DNA from: Actinacidiphila oryziradicis
GTDB lineage: Bacteria > Actinomycetota > Actinomycetes > Streptomycetales > Streptomycetaceae
Length of the DNA: 64,000 nucleotides
Direction: 5' to 3'
Assembly: GCF_005047355.1 (NCBI RefSeq)
Contig: NZ_SUMC01000029.1
Coordinates: forward strand, 62,001 to 126,000
Shown here one piece after another: positions 1 to 8,165 of this stretch. Below the pieces are notes generated by a model. That model was not told where the DNA came from. It ran no database searches and saw only the letters and a list, made by a program, of their open reading frames with translations. The position numbers were made by a program, and so were the translations under genes. Each line of letters starts with the position of its first letter. Within the stretch, counting starts at the first letter, position 1.

Positions 1-1046
1 GCGGCCACGGCCGGGGAACGGTCGGCACGAGCGTCATCGTCGCGCTCTTCACCGTCGCCGCCCGTACCGACCGGTCCACCACATGGCGGGTCGGTGCACT
101 CACCTGCGCCGGGCTCACCGTCGTCACCGTGCTCTTCGGCGCCCGCCCCTGGTACAGCGGCGACAACTTCGCCATGTTCGCCTGGACCGGCCTGGCCGCC
201 GCCGCGGGGGACTCCGTCCGCAGCCGCCGCGCCTATGTCACCGCCATCGAGGAGCGCGCCGAGCGTGCGGAGCGCACCCGGGAGGAGGAGGCCAAGCGCC
301 GCGTCACCGAGGAGCGGATGCGCATCGCCCGCGAGCTCCACGATGTGGTCGCCCACCACATCGCCCTGGTCAACGTCCAGGCGGGCGTCGCCGCCCACGT
401 CATGGACACCCGCCCGGACCAGGCCAAACAGGCCCTCGCCCATGTGCGCGAGGCCAGCCGGTCGGCGCTGGACGAACTCCGCGCCACAGTGGGACTGCTC
501 CGCCAGTCCGGCGATCCGGAGGCCCCCATGGAACCGGCCCCGGGGCTGGGGGTCCTCGACCAGCTGATCGACGGCTTCCGGCGCGCGGGGCTCCCCGTAC
601 GGGTCGCGGTCACCGGATCCGGGCCGGTTCCGGGCGGAGCCGTCGGTCCGGGCGGGGCGGCCCCGGCGTGCCGCCCGGGAGGCGGCCCCGGGGACACCGC
701 CGTACCGGACGCCGGGCCGCTGCCCGCGGGCGTCGACCTCACGGCGTACCGGGTGATCCAGGAGTCACTGACCAATGTGCACAAGCACGCCGGCTCCGGC
801 GCCCGCGCCGAGGTGCGGATCGCGCGCGGCCGCGACGCCGTGGAGGTCACCGTCCTCGACGACGGCCGCGGCGCACCCGCCGGAGGCCCGGTAGGCCATG
901 GCCTCATCGGCATGCGCGAGCGCACCGCCGCCCTCGGCGGCACCTGCGAGGCCGGCCCCGGTCCCGACGGCGGCTTCCGAGTCCACGCCCGCCTGCCGCT
1001 CGGAGCATCCATCGTGCCCGTACCGGCCGCAAGGGAGGCGGGATGA
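1..1046 (+). CDS. Sensor histidine kinase, HisKA_3 class (5' partial)
   Basis: This is the sensor kinase of a two-component pair, cut by the left window edge. The frame is open from base 3, so the first part of the membrane domain is missing. Visible are hydrophobic segments up to about base 210, a HisKA_3 helix with motif ELHDVVAHH (phospho-acceptor His codon at 339-341), and a C-terminal ATPase region with DDGRG and GLIGMRER boxes near 855-920. This kinase class signals to NarL/LuxR-type regulators. The stop overlaps the start of the response regulator (ATGA, 1043-1046), so the two are probably translationally coupled. The signal sensed cannot be told. Confidence 0.9.
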   Translation, partial: GHGRGTVGTSVIVALFTVAARTDRSTTWRVGALTCAGLTVVTVLFGARPWYSGDNFAMFAWTGLAAAAGDSVRSRRAYVTAIEERAERAERTREEEAKRRVTEERMRIARELHDVVAHHIALVNVQAGVAAHVMDTRPDQAKQALAHVREASRSALDELRATVGLLRQSGDPEAPMEPAPGLGVLDQLIDGFRRAGLPVRVAVTGSGPVPGGAVGPGGAAPACRPGGGPGDTAVPDAGPLPAGVDLTAYRVIQESLTNVHKHAGSGARAEVRIARGRDAVEVTVLDDGRGAPAGGPVGHGLIGMRERTAALGGTCEAGPGPDGGFRVHARLPLGASIVPVPAAREAG

Positions 1047-1729
1047 CCATCAGAGTGCTCCTCGCCGACGACCAGGCACTGCTGCGCGGGGCCTTCCGCG
1101 TACTGGTCGAGTCCGAACCGGACATGGAGGTCGTCGGCGAGGCCGCCGACGGAGCCGAGGCCATCGCACTCGCCCGTTCCGCGCGGGCCGACGTCGTGCT
1201 GATGGACATCCGCATGCCCGGCACGGACGGGCTGGCCGCGACCCGGGCGATCACCTCCGACGAGAATCTCGCCGGGGTCGTGGTGCTCGTCCTCACCACC
1301 TTCGAGGCCGACGAGTACGTGGTCCAGGCGCTGGGCGCGGGGGCATCCGGATTCCTCGGCAAGGGCGCCGAGCCCGCCGAACTCCTCGACGCCATAAGGA
1401 CCGTCGCCGCAGGTGACGCCTTGCTCTCCCCGGCCGCGACCAAGAGCCTCATCGCCCGCTTCCTCGCTCAGGGCGGCGGCGCTCCGGAGCGCCCGGCGCC
1501 CCGCCTGGAGGTGCTCACGGCCCGCGAACGCGAGGTGCTCGCCGAGGTGGGGGCGGGGCTGCCGAACGACGAGATCGCCCAGCGGCTCGGGGTCAGCCCG
1601 CTCACCGTGAAGACCCATGTCAACCGCACGATGGCCAAGCTGGGCGCCCGCGACCGGGCCCAACTGGTCGTGGCGGCATACGAGTCGGGCCTGGTCCGTC
1701 CGGGCGCCGCGTCACAGAAACATGCCTGA
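1043..1729 (+). CDS. NarL/LuxR-family response regulator
   Basis: A 228-residue DNA-binding response regulator and partner of the preceding kinase. The receiver domain has the acidic pair D9/D10, phospho-acceptor D55 (VVLMDIRMPG) and the FLGKG lysine near residue 105. A LuxR-type helix-turn-helix occupies about residues 163-206 (LTAREREVL to THVNRTMAKL). The ATG at 1043 is chosen because it overlaps the kinase stop and follows the AAGGGAGG at 1031-1038. Its last 18 bases overlap the convergent acetyltransferase gene. Targets are unknown. Confidence 0.93.
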   Translation: MTIRVLLADDQALLRGAFRVLVESEPDMEVVGEAADGAEAIALARSARADVVLMDIRMPGTDGLAATRAITSDENLAGVVVLVLTTFEADEYVVQALGAGASGFLGKGAEPAELLDAIRTVAAGDALLSPAATKSLIARFLAQGGGAPERPAPRLEVLTAREREVLAEVGAGLPNDEIAQRLGVSPLTVKTHVNRTMAKLGARDRAQLVVAAYESGLVRPGAASQKHA

Positions 1730-2596
1730 CGGAATGTAGGGGTTCGGCGGCCGCATGCCGCGCAGGCAGACATAGCCCGCGTTGGTCAGCTCAAGACCGG
1801 CCGCCAGCCCGACGTCCACCGCCCATTCCTGCTCGGCGGTCAGATTCCTCACCTCGGCCCCAGCGCCTTCCGGGGCGCTCAGCAGGGCCGCGGTCAGCAG
1901 CCGTTTGGCCAGCCGGCGCGAGGTCGCGGCCAGCAGGTGGACCCTGCCGTCGTTGGCAGCGTCGACATAGACGTATCCACTGCCCGCCAGGTCGTCGACG
2001 ACAAGAAGCGCGTAGTGCCGCAGCAGTTCCTCGTGGTCGGGCCCGTGCGCGCCGCCGCGGGTGCGGCGGTCGACGGAGTCCATCATGTCCCGGTGCTTCG
2101 CGGAGCCCTCGTGCACGGCGCCGTCGGGCGCGGCGAGCCGGGCCTTGTCCACCGGACCCCGCAGCCGCATCGCGGGGTGCAGGGTGAAGCCCGCCTGCCG
2201 GTAGGCCGCCGCCGCCCGGGGGTCCCGCGAGCCGCAGATGATGCCGCGCAGGCAGGCCCGGCCGTGCAGCAGCGCCGCGGCCAGCAGTTCACGGCCGACG
2301 CCGCGCCCTTGGGCCTGCGGCAGCACCGCGAACAGCGCCAGTCCCCAGGTGCCCTCGCGACGGGTGGACAAGGCCGTGCCCACCGGCGTCCCCGCGTCGT
2401 CCAGGGCGAGCCAGCAGCCGCCGGGGTCGGTGCGGGCCAGATGCCGGTTGATGCTGCGGAAGCGGGCGATCCGCTCGGGCGGCTCCGGGGTGCCCGGGGC
2501 GCCGCCCAGCGCGTGGGGGGCGCCGAAAGCCGCGGCCGCGACGACCCCTACGGCTTCGGCGTCCTCTTCGGTGTCACGCAAAGGGCGCAGGATCAT
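1712..2596 (-). CDS. GNAT-family N-acetyltransferase
   Basis: A 294-residue protein with an N-terminal GNAT fold. The acetyl-CoA loop is seen as LPQAQGRGVGRELLAAAL near residues 93-110, followed by the AYRQAGF strand. The C-terminal half (about residues 180-290) looks like a second, degenerate acetyltransferase-like lobe, an arrangement common in actinobacterial GNAT proteins. It probably acetylates a small molecule or protein, but the substrate cannot be inferred. It is convergent with the response regulator and its 3' end overlaps it by 18 bp. It is transcribed in the same direction as nadA upstream, with about 48 bp between the two. Confidence 0.85.
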   Translation of the reverse strand: MILRPLRDTEEDAEAVGVVAAAAFGAPHALGGAPGTPEPPERIARFRSINRHLARTDPGGCWLALDDAGTPVGTALSTRREGTWGLALFAVLPQAQGRGVGRELLAAALLHGRACLRGIICGSRDPRAAAAYRQAGFTLHPAMRLRGPVDKARLAAPDGAVHEGSAKHRDMMDSVDRRTRGGAHGPDHEELLRHYALLVVDDLAGSGYVYVDAANDGRVHLLAATSRRLAKRLLTAALLSAPEGAGAEVRNLTAEQEWAVDVGLAAGLELTNAGYVCLRGMRPPNPYIPSGMFL

Positions 2597-2644
2597 GGCC
2601 CTATCCTGCCCGCCCCGTCCCGACCGGTGGGGGGATCCTGCCGA

Positions 2645-3829
2645 CTACGGCAGCGCGAGCATCCGCTCCAGGGCGAGTTTGGCGAAGTGCTCGGTCTCCT
2701 TGTCGACCTGGATGCGGTTGACGACCTTGCCGTCCGCCAGCGACTCCAGCGTCCAGACCAGATGCGGCAGGTCGATGCGGTTCATGGTCGAGCAGAAGCA
2801 GACGGTCTTGTCCAGGAAGACGATCTGCTTGTCCGGGTGGGCCTTGGCCAGCCGCCGTACGAGATTGAGCTCGGTGCCGATCGCCCACGCCGACCCGGCC
2901 GGGGCGGCGTCCAGCGCCTTGATGATGTACTCCGTGGAGCCGACCTGGTCGGCCGCCGCGACGACTTCATGCTTGCACTCGGGGTGCACCAGCACATTCA
3001 CGCCGGGTATCCGGGCCCGTACGTCCTCGACCGAATCCAGCGAGAAGCGGCCGTGCACGGAGCAGTGGCCGCGCCAAAGGATCATCTTCGCGGCCCGCAG
3101 CTGCTCGGCCGTGAGCCCGCCGTTCGGCTTGTGCGGGTTGTAGAGGACGCAGTCGTCGGGCGAGAAGCCCAGGTCACGCACGGCGGTGTTGCGGCCGAGA
3201 TGCTGGTCGGGGAGGAAGAGGACCTTGTTCTGCCGGGGCCCTCCCTCCGCGAAAGCCCATTCCAGGGCCCGCTTGGCATTGGAGGAGGTGCAGATCGTGC
3301 CGCCGTGGCGGCCGGTGAAGGCCTTGATGTCCGCCGAGGAGTTCATGTAGGAGACAGGGACGGTGACGTCGGCGACCCCCGCCTCGGTGAGCACGTCCCA
3401 GCACTCGGCGACCTGTTCGGCGGTGGCCATGTCGGCCATGGAGCAGCCCGCGGCGAGGTCGGGCAGGATCACCGCTTGTGCCTCGGAGGTGAGGATGTCC
3501 GCGGACTCGGCCATGAAGTGCACGCCGCAGAAGACGATGTACTCGGCCTCGGGCCGGCCGGCCGCGTCGCGCGCCAGCTTGAAGGAGTCGCCGGTGACAT
3601 CGGCGAACTCGATGACCTCGTCGCGCTGGTAGTGGTGGCCGAGAATGAAGACCTTCTCCCCGAGCTTCGCCTTCGCGGTACGGGCCCGCTCGACCAGGTC
3701 CGGGTCGGAGGGCGCGGGGAGGTCGCCGGGACAGTTCACGCCGCGCTCGCTGCGGGGGTCGGCCTCGCGGCCGAGCAGGAGCAGGGCGAGCGGGGTGGGC
3801 TGCACATCGAGCGTTTCGGTGGTGGTCAC
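2645..3829 (-). CDS. nadA: Quinolinate synthase NadA
   Basis: Quinolinate synthase condenses iminoaspartate with dihydroxyacetone phosphate in de novo NAD synthesis, using a [4Fe-4S] cluster. The 394-residue length is typical of the long actinobacterial form. Recognisable motifs are GHHYQRDEV near residue 64 and the cysteine motifs FCGVHFMAES, HPECKHE and CFCSTMNR, which supply the cluster ligands in this family. The start is GTG (3827-3829), with a GAAAGG-like ribosome site about ten bases upstream. It stands alone, without nadB/nadC next to it. It is divergent from the ErpA-type Fe-S carrier at 4101, which could mature its cluster. Confidence 0.95.
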   Translation of the reverse strand: MTTTETLDVQPTPLALLLLGREADPRSERGVNCPGDLPAPSDPDLVERARTAKAKLGEKVFILGHHYQRDEVIEFADVTGDSFKLARDAAGRPEAEYIVFCGVHFMAESADILTSEAQAVILPDLAAGCSMADMATAEQVAECWDVLTEAGVADVTVPVSYMNSSADIKAFTGRHGGTICTSSNAKRALEWAFAEGGPRQNKVLFLPDQHLGRNTAVRDLGFSPDDCVLYNPHKPNGGLTAEQLRAAKMILWRGHCSVHGRFSLDSVEDVRARIPGVNVLVHPECKHEVVAAADQVGSTEYIIKALDAAPAGSAWAIGTELNLVRRLAKAHPDKQIVFLDKTVCFCSTMNRIDLPHLVWTLESLADGKVVNRIQVDKETEHFAKLALERMLALP

Positions 3830-3939
3830 GGGCTCGTAGCCCTTTCTTCTTGCGGCTCTTCTTGCGGCTGTGAGGGGCTCTTGTGGCCCTTGTTGACGCG
3901 GATACGGAGCAGACCCTTTTCGTCTACTTGACGCTATCT

Positions 3940-3989
3940 ATCATAGACCGTTTGTGTCAGGCTGACGAGAGCCGATGTGTCACTGTGAC
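3940..3989. promoter_or_regulatory. Divergent nadA/erpA control region with two GTCA-N3-TGAC palindromes
   Basis: The 271-bp gap between nadA and erpA holds a good minus-strand -10 box TATGAT (complement of 3940-3945) suited to nadA. Immediately upstream of it are two similar palindromes, GTCAGGCTGAC (3956-3966) and GTCACTGTGAC (3979-3989). Their centres are 23 bp apart, about two helical turns. Both fit GTCA-N3-TGAC, so they may be paired operator half-sites for a dimeric regulator. The regulator is not identifiable from sequence. The rest of the gap shows no convincing gene. Confidence 0.45.
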
Positions 3990-4100
3990 GCATTACCTGG
4001 CACACGCGGGTGTGCGAGCATGGATTGACCGGAATGAATCCGGCGGGCCATTGGTTGCCAACCTGTGGCAGACAGTCCGCACAACCCGGGAGAGAAGCAG

Positions 4101-4451
4101 ATGACGGTTCAGGACGAGACCACCACGGACGGCATCCTCCTGTCCGATGCCGCAGCGTCCAAGGTCAAGGGCCTGTTGGAGCAGGAGGGCCGCGACGACC
4201 TCGCACTGCGCGTCGCTGTCCAGCCCGGCGGCTGCTCGGGCCTGCGGTATCAGCTCTTCTTCGACGAGCGCTCGCTCGACGGCGATGTCACCAAGGACTT
4301 CGGCGGTGTGAAGGTCGTCACCGACCGGATGAGCGCCCCGTACCTGGGCGGCGCGTCCATCGACTTCGTCGACACCATCGAGAAGCAGGGCTTCACGATC
4401 GACAACCCCAACGCCACCGGCTCGTGCGCCTGCGGCGACTCGTTCCACTGA
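4101..4451 (+). CDS. erpA: Iron-sulfur cluster insertion protein, ErpA/IscA (HesB) family
   Basis: A 116-residue A-type Fe-S carrier that receives clusters from the SUF scaffold and passes them to apoproteins. The three conserved cysteines are C45 (GGCSGLRY) and C109/C111 in the C-terminal GSCACGDSFH. The ATG at 4101 follows GGGAGAGAAG (4088-4097), so the longer frame beginning at 4065 is not needed. A strong hairpin terminator follows the stop. Divergence from nadA, a [4Fe-4S] enzyme, makes functional pairing plausible. The family is certain; the name erpA is by similarity. Confidence 0.93.
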   Translation: MTVQDETTTDGILLSDAAASKVKGLLEQEGRDDLALRVAVQPGGCSGLRYQLFFDERSLDGDVTKDFGGVKVVTDRMSAPYLGGASIDFVDTIEKQGFTIDNPNATGSCACGDSFH

Positions 4452-4463
4452 CGTGACCATGAA

Positions 4464-4495
4464 GGCGCCGCACCCCATTCGGGGTGCGGCGCCTC
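4464..4495. terminator. Bidirectional hairpin terminator
   Basis: A perfect 14-bp stem (AGGCGCCGCACCCC, 4464-4477) with loop ATTC and its exact complement (4482-4495). It lies between the convergent erpA and the membrane-protein gene. There is no long U-tract, as usual in Streptomyces. Confidence 0.85.
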
Positions 4496-4515
4496 AGTCG
4501 TCCCGAGGGACGTCC

Positions 4516-5871
4516 TCAAGCCTTCGGGACCGTGCTGCCGTCCGAGGCGTCGATGACCTTGCGAGCGCCCAGCGGCGTGTCCAGTTGCACCGTTTCGGTG
4601 AATTCCTTGGCCAGCATCACGCAGACCTTCCCGGGGTGCTTCGCCGCTCCGGTGACCCGCACCAGCACCTGGGCGCCCGACTCGTCGGCGGCGGCGGAGT
4701 AATCGCTGCACACGCTGCCCCAGAAGCGCACCTTCAGGCTCGTCCCGCCGGCGCTGTAGGACGTGATGTCCATCTTGTGGCTGCCCCCCGCCGGGCCGCT
4801 CCCCGACGGATCCGCGGTCGGCGTAGCAGTCGGGGTCGCGGTCGGGGTGGGAGCCGGCTTGACGTAGCGGGGGTCCATGGCCTGCTGCGCCACCGTGGAG
4901 GGGGTCGGCAGCGCGTCCTGTGCCACCTCGAAGAGCCAGGACGGTACGAGTGCCTGCGTGCCGTCCACGAACTGGGCCGAGAGCCCGAACCGGGCGGAGA
5001 GCACCGACACCGTCTTCTTGGCGGCGAGGCACGGCAGCGCACGCGGCAGCGTCGGGTCGTCGCCCGGGGCCCTGGACCCGGTGGGGACGACCGACGGGCA
5101 GGCGGGGGCACGGACGCCCGCACTGCTCGCGTTCGCCTCCTTGACCGCCTGCGCGGCGCTGACCACCGGATAGCTGCCGCCCTTGGCGAGCGGCGAGAGC
5201 ATCCCGTTCCCGCTGACGATCCCGCCGTCCGGGCCGACCCGGACGGTCGTACGCCATCCGTGGGTCGGCAGGCCGCCCACCACGGGGTCCACATTCACGG
5301 TGCGCGTGTTGCCGGCCAGCGTGCTCGCGTCGCTCTTCTCGCCGCCGAGGCCGAGGGCGGCCAGCACCGGGGCGGCCTTCTCGCGGGCCGTCTGCGCCGG
5401 GACGGTGCCGGTGCCGGTGTTGCCGGTGGAGGGCGGGGTGCTGCCGTAGCGCGAGTACGCCCAGCTGCCCGGCGCCTGCTGGTTCACCTGGAGCGTGGGC
5501 CCGCTCCCGCCGCCGGCCTTCCATATGCCCTGGTCGCTCTTGACGGTGCCGGGTACCCCGAGCGCCTTCGCCAGCTGCTCCACGGCCGCCCGCGGCACAC
5601 TGCCCGGCACCCGGACCGCCGCCGACCCGGGACCGTCCGGGAGCTTGCCCTTGACGACCAGCTTGCCGCTGACGAGGGAGACCCCGCCGGCCAGGTCCAG
5701 CGGCTCCGGTGAACCGTTCTTCCCCGGCGAAGTCGCCCGGGTGCCGCCGTCCGCGCTCATCGTGGCCCAGTAGGCACCGCCGCCCCCGGCCAGGATCACC
5801 GCGGCGGCGACCGCCGCCATGGCCCATGGCCGCCGGCTCCGGCGGGGCGCCTGAGTACGTTCGGTGTCCAC
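4516..5871 (-). CDS. Membrane-anchored extracytoplasmic protein of unknown function
   Basis: A 451-residue protein that I do not recognise beyond its topology. It has a short basic N-terminus (RRSRRPW) and one transmembrane helix at about residues 17-40 (WAMAAVAAAVILAGGGGAYW), followed by a large Gly/Ser/Thr/Pro-rich exterior domain. A proline/threonine linker of PTPTATPTAT type sits near residue 340, before a small C-terminal domain with two cysteines (VCSDYSAA, KVCVMLA). The start is GTG at 5869-5871 with AAGGAG eight bases upstream. Streptomyces homologues of this kind are annotated only as hypothetical or large membrane proteins. A 68-codon gene lies 73 bp upstream on the same strand and may be co-transcribed. 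Confidence 0.8.
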   Translation of the reverse strand: MDTERTQAPRRSRRPWAMAAVAAAVILAGGGGAYWATMSADGGTRATSPGKNGSPEPLDLAGGVSLVSGKLVVKGKLPDGPGSAAVRVPGSVPRAAVEQLAKALGVPGTVKSDQGIWKAGGGSGPTLQVNQQAPGSWAYSRYGSTPPSTGNTGTGTVPAQTAREKAAPVLAALGLGGEKSDASTLAGNTRTVNVDPVVGGLPTHGWRTTVRVGPDGGIVSGNGMLSPLAKGGSYPVVSAAQAVKEANASSAGVRAPACPSVVPTGSRAPGDDPTLPRALPCLAAKKTVSVLSARFGLSAQFVDGTQALVPSWLFEVAQDALPTPSTVAQQAMDPRYVKPAPTPTATPTATPTADPSGSGPAGGSHKMDITSYSAGGTSLKVRFWGSVCSDYSAAADESGAQVLVRVTGAAKHPGKVCVMLAKEFTETVQLDTPLGARKVIDASDGSTVPKA

Positions 5872-5944
5872 CGTCTCGCTCCTTCGGCTCCGTACGGCTC
5901 CTTACGCCGCTTCGACGGAGTGGAGGGGCGGGTGGTTCCGCCGA

Positions 5945-6151
5945 TCAGTCGCCGGCCCCGGAGCCGTAATCCGCCATACCGTCCACGACATGCGCGGATT
6001 CGGCCGGAACAGTGATCCCGTGCAGGCTGGAGGGAGCGACGGCCGCCGGACTCGCCGCGGCGGGGACTTCCCAGTGGGGTGCCATCCGCAGGCAGTCGTC
6101 AATGAGCTCGGCGAGGGACTCGGTCTCGGCGACGGGGGGTAGCGGTGCCAT
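5945..6151 (-). CDS. Small unknown protein (68 aa)
   Basis: A small open frame with an excellent ribosome site (AAGGAG seven bases before the ATG at 6149-6151), which sets this start within a longer frame. The product has an acidic N-terminal helix (ETESLAELIDDCLRM), an Ala/Pro/Ser-rich middle and a C-terminus ending DYGSGAGD. It has no signal peptide or membrane helix and resembles no family I can name. It is transcribed toward the membrane-protein gene with a 73-bp gap. A perfect inverted repeat GGAGCG-N4-CGCTCC lies 45-60 bp upstream (6196-6211). Confidence 0.6.
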   Translation of the reverse strand: MAPLPPVAETESLAELIDDCLRMAPHWEVPAAASPAAVAPSSLHGITVPAESAHVVDGMADYGSGAGD

Positions 6152-6195
6152 GGATACTCCTTCGCCAGGGGAATCAACCCCGCAGCCCGCACTGC

Positions 6196-6211
6196 GGAGC
6201 GTTATCGCTCC
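6196..6211. promoter_or_regulatory. Inverted repeat upstream of the 68-aa gene
   Basis: GGAGCG-TTAT-CGCTCC is a perfect 6-bp inverted repeat in the leader or promoter region of the 68-codon gene. It could be an operator or a small RNA hairpin. Nothing else supports a specific role. Confidence 0.3.
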
Positions 6212-6344
6212 ACCACAGGCTGTCCTCATACTGTGAGGTGCCGGTCAGGGATTGACCGTCATACCCCGAGCCTAAGTACGGACGGGCAAGGGCGAAAGCT
6301 GTACTGTCCGGTAGCTCGTCATGTCGGAGCAGCCGTCAAACCGG

Positions 6345-6350
6345 TAGCGT
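6345..6350 (+). promoter_or_regulatory. Candidate -10 box for the PfkB kinase gene
   Basis: TAGCGT is a common Streptomyces housekeeping -10 variant. It lies 54 bp upstream of the kinase start. No clear -35 element was seen. Confidence 0.35.
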
Positions 6351-6403
6351 GAGAGAGCAGTCCTTGCCGCTCTCACCCCTCCCTCCAGCAGGAGCAGCCC
6401 GTC

Positions 6404-7378
6404 GTGCGTATCGCTGTCACCGGCTCCATCGCCACCGACCATCTGATGACCTTCCCCGGCCGTTTCGCCGACCAGCTGGTCGCCGATCAGCTGCACACGG
6501 TCTCACTCTCCTTCCTGGTCGACACCCTCGACATTCGGCGTGGTGGGGTCGGCCCCAACATCTGCTTCGGCATGGGCGTCCTCGGCCTGCGCCCGGTTCT
6601 GGTCGGTGCTGCCGGGGCGGACTTCGCCGAGTACCGCTCCTGGCTGGAGCGTTACAACGTCGACACCGACTCGGTCCGGATCTCCGAGGTGCTGCACACC
6701 GCGCGCTTCGTCTGTACCACCGACGACGACCACAACCAGATCGCCTCGTTCTACACGGGCGCGATGAGTGAGGCCCGCCAGATCGAGCTGCGACCGGTCG
6801 CCGACCGGGTCGGCGGCCTCGACCTGGTGCTCATCGCGGCCGACGACCCCGACGCGATGCTCCGCCACACCGAGGAGTGCCGCAGCCGCGCCATCCCCTT
6901 CGCCGCCGACCCCTCGCAGCAGCTCGCCCGGATGGACGGCGACGACATCCGGATACTGGTCGACGGCGCCGCGTACCTCTTCACCAATGAGTACGAGAAG
7001 GCCCTGATCGAGACGAAGACCGGCTGGTCGGCGGAGCAGATCCTGTCCAAGGTCGGCACCCGCGTCACCACGCTCGGCTCCAAGGGCGTCCTGGTCGAGC
7101 AGGCCGGGGAGGAGCCGATCACTGTCTCCTGCGCCCAGGAGGAGCGCAAGGTCGACCCGACCGGCGTCGGCGACGCCTTCCGGGCCGGTTTCCTCGCGGG
7201 CCTGTCCTGGGAACTGTCCCTGGAGCGCTCCGCCCAGCTCGGCTGCATGCTCGCGACCCTCGTCATCGAGACCTTGGGCACCCAGGAGTACGAACTCCGC
7301 CGTGGCCAGTTCATGGACCGTTTCGCCAAGGCCTACGGCGACGACGCGGCCTCCGAGGTGCGGGCCCACCTCGTCTGA
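6404..7378 (+). CDS. PfkB-family carbohydrate/adenosine kinase
   Basis: A 324-residue ribokinase-fold kinase. It shows the N-terminal substrate motif RRGGVGPNICFGMGVLG near residues 45-61 and the C-terminal PfkB signature DPTGVGDAFRAGF (catalytic Asp in GVGDAF, about residue 257). The closest known relative in layout and length is the actinobacterial adenosine kinase (M. tuberculosis AdoK, from memory also encoded near ctaC), which makes AMP from adenosine. Sugar kinase activity is the alternative. The GTG start at 6404 follows CAGGAGCAG. The gene is followed by a 44-bp perfect hairpin. Confidence 0.88.
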   Translation: MRIAVTGSIATDHLMTFPGRFADQLVADQLHTVSLSFLVDTLDIRRGGVGPNICFGMGVLGLRPVLVGAAGADFAEYRSWLERYNVDTDSVRISEVLHTARFVCTTDDDHNQIASFYTGAMSEARQIELRPVADRVGGLDLVLIAADDPDAMLRHTEECRSRAIPFAADPSQQLARMDGDDIRILVDGAAYLFTNEYEKALIETKTGWSAEQILSKVGTRVTTLGSKGVLVEQAGEEPITVSCAQEERKVDPTGVGDAFRAGFLAGLSWELSLERSAQLGCMLATLVIETLGTQEYELRRGQFMDRFAKAYGDDAASEVRAHLV

Positions 7379-7384
7379 CCTTTG

Positions 7385-7428
7385 GGGTCCCTGTTAGAGA
7401 AACGTTTGCGTTTCTCTAACAGGGACCC
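7385..7428. promoter_or_regulatory. 20-bp perfect inverted repeat (terminator and/or operator)
   Basis: Two 20-base arms, 7385-7404 and 7409-7428, are exact reverse complements around the loop TTTG. The repeat sits 6 bp after the kinase stop and 44 bp before the first TetR gene. The stem is only moderately GC-rich (GTTAGAGAAACG) and has no U-tract. It may act as a terminator of the kinase gene, as a binding site for the TetR proteins, or as both. Confidence 0.6.
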
Positions 7429-7439
7429 TAGTCTTTCGG

Positions 7440-7456
7440 TACGATACCGTTTCGTA
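7440..7456. promoter_or_regulatory. Candidate TetR operator
   Basis: TACGATACCGTTTCGTA matches its own reverse complement at 14 of 17 positions. It lies 16 bp before the ATG of the first TetR gene, where an autoregulatory operator is expected. The core resembles ATACGAAACGGT-type sites seen upstream of related TetR genes. Confidence 0.5.
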
Positions 7457-7472
7457 TGTATTGGAGATTGGG

Positions 7473-8072
7473 ATGCCGACCGCCGAGGCCCAGGTCCCGC
7501 CGCGCCGCACCCGCCTGACCCCCGAGCGGGAGCAGGAGCTGTATGTCGCGGTGATCGACCTGCTGCGGGAGGTCGGTTACGAGGCGATGACCATGGACGC
7601 CGTCGCCGCCCGTACGCATTCCAGCAAGGCGACCCTCTACCGCCAGTGGAAGGGCAAGCCGGAACTCGTGGTCGCCGCCCTGCGGCACACCAAGCCGATG
7701 CGGATCGCCCAAATAGACACCGGTACCTTCCGTGGCGACCTGCACCAGTTCGCCAGGGGAATCGCCGGGGCCGCGAAGAAGGACACCGCGGTCCTGCGCG
7801 CCCTCGGCCAGGCCTGCCACCACAACAAGGAGCTCCTGCTGGCGCTGCGGGAGAATCTGATCGAGCCCGAGCGGCTGGCATTCGACACCGTCGTCGAGCG
7901 AGCCGTGGCCCGCGGTGAACTGGTCGCGGGCTCTCCGGCCCTGGAGTTCGCCCCGCACATGCTGCTCGGCGCGATCGCCGCCCGCGAACTGCTCGACGAC
8001 CAGCCGGTGGACGTCGAATACCTCACCCGCTACATCGACGCCGTGGTCCTCCCGGCCCTGCGATCAGCCTGA
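7473..8072 (+). CDS. TetR/AcrR-family transcriptional regulator (tandem copy 1)
   Basis: A 199-residue TetR repressor with N-terminal HTH at about residues 20-65, including MTMDAVAARTHSSKATLYRQ, and a C-terminal ligand-binding domain. The ATG at 7473 is preferred over the TTG at 7461 because GGAG (7463-7466) is correctly spaced for it. It is a close paralogue of the next gene: the two share LTPERE/LSPERE, GYEAMTMDAVAAR and SSKATLYRQW. No exporter or oxidoreductase target lies next to the pair, so the regulated gene is unknown. Autoregulation through the palindrome at 7440 is likely. Confidence 0.92.
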   Translation: MPTAEAQVPPRRTRLTPEREQELYVAVIDLLREVGYEAMTMDAVAARTHSSKATLYRQWKGKPELVVAALRHTKPMRIAQIDTGTFRGDLHQFARGIAGAAKKDTAVLRALGQACHHNKELLLALRENLIEPERLAFDTVVERAVARGELVAGSPALEFAPHMLLGAIAARELLDDQPVDVEYLTRYIDAVVLPALRSA

Positions 8073-8165
8073 CCTTCTGACGCCACCCGCGACGGGCACA
8101 GGCCTCTCACCAGCGGCGCCTATACGATGACGCTTTCCCCGACGCCGGAACTGATGGAGCGCAAC

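Noticed and set aside
1937..3931. 664-residue plus-strand frame opposite the acetyltransferase and nadA
   Set aside because: It is a shadow of two well-supported minus-strand genes and is dominated by Arg/Gly/Val/Ala.
3883..4104. 73-residue frame between nadA and erpA
   Set aside because: It overlaps the divergent promoter region and the erpA ribosome site, has no ribosome site of its own, and has no coding character.
7461..7472. Upstream TTG start for the first TetR gene
   Set aside because: TTG at 7461 has no ribosome site. GGAG is placed for the ATG at 7473, and the N-terminus then matches the paralogue.
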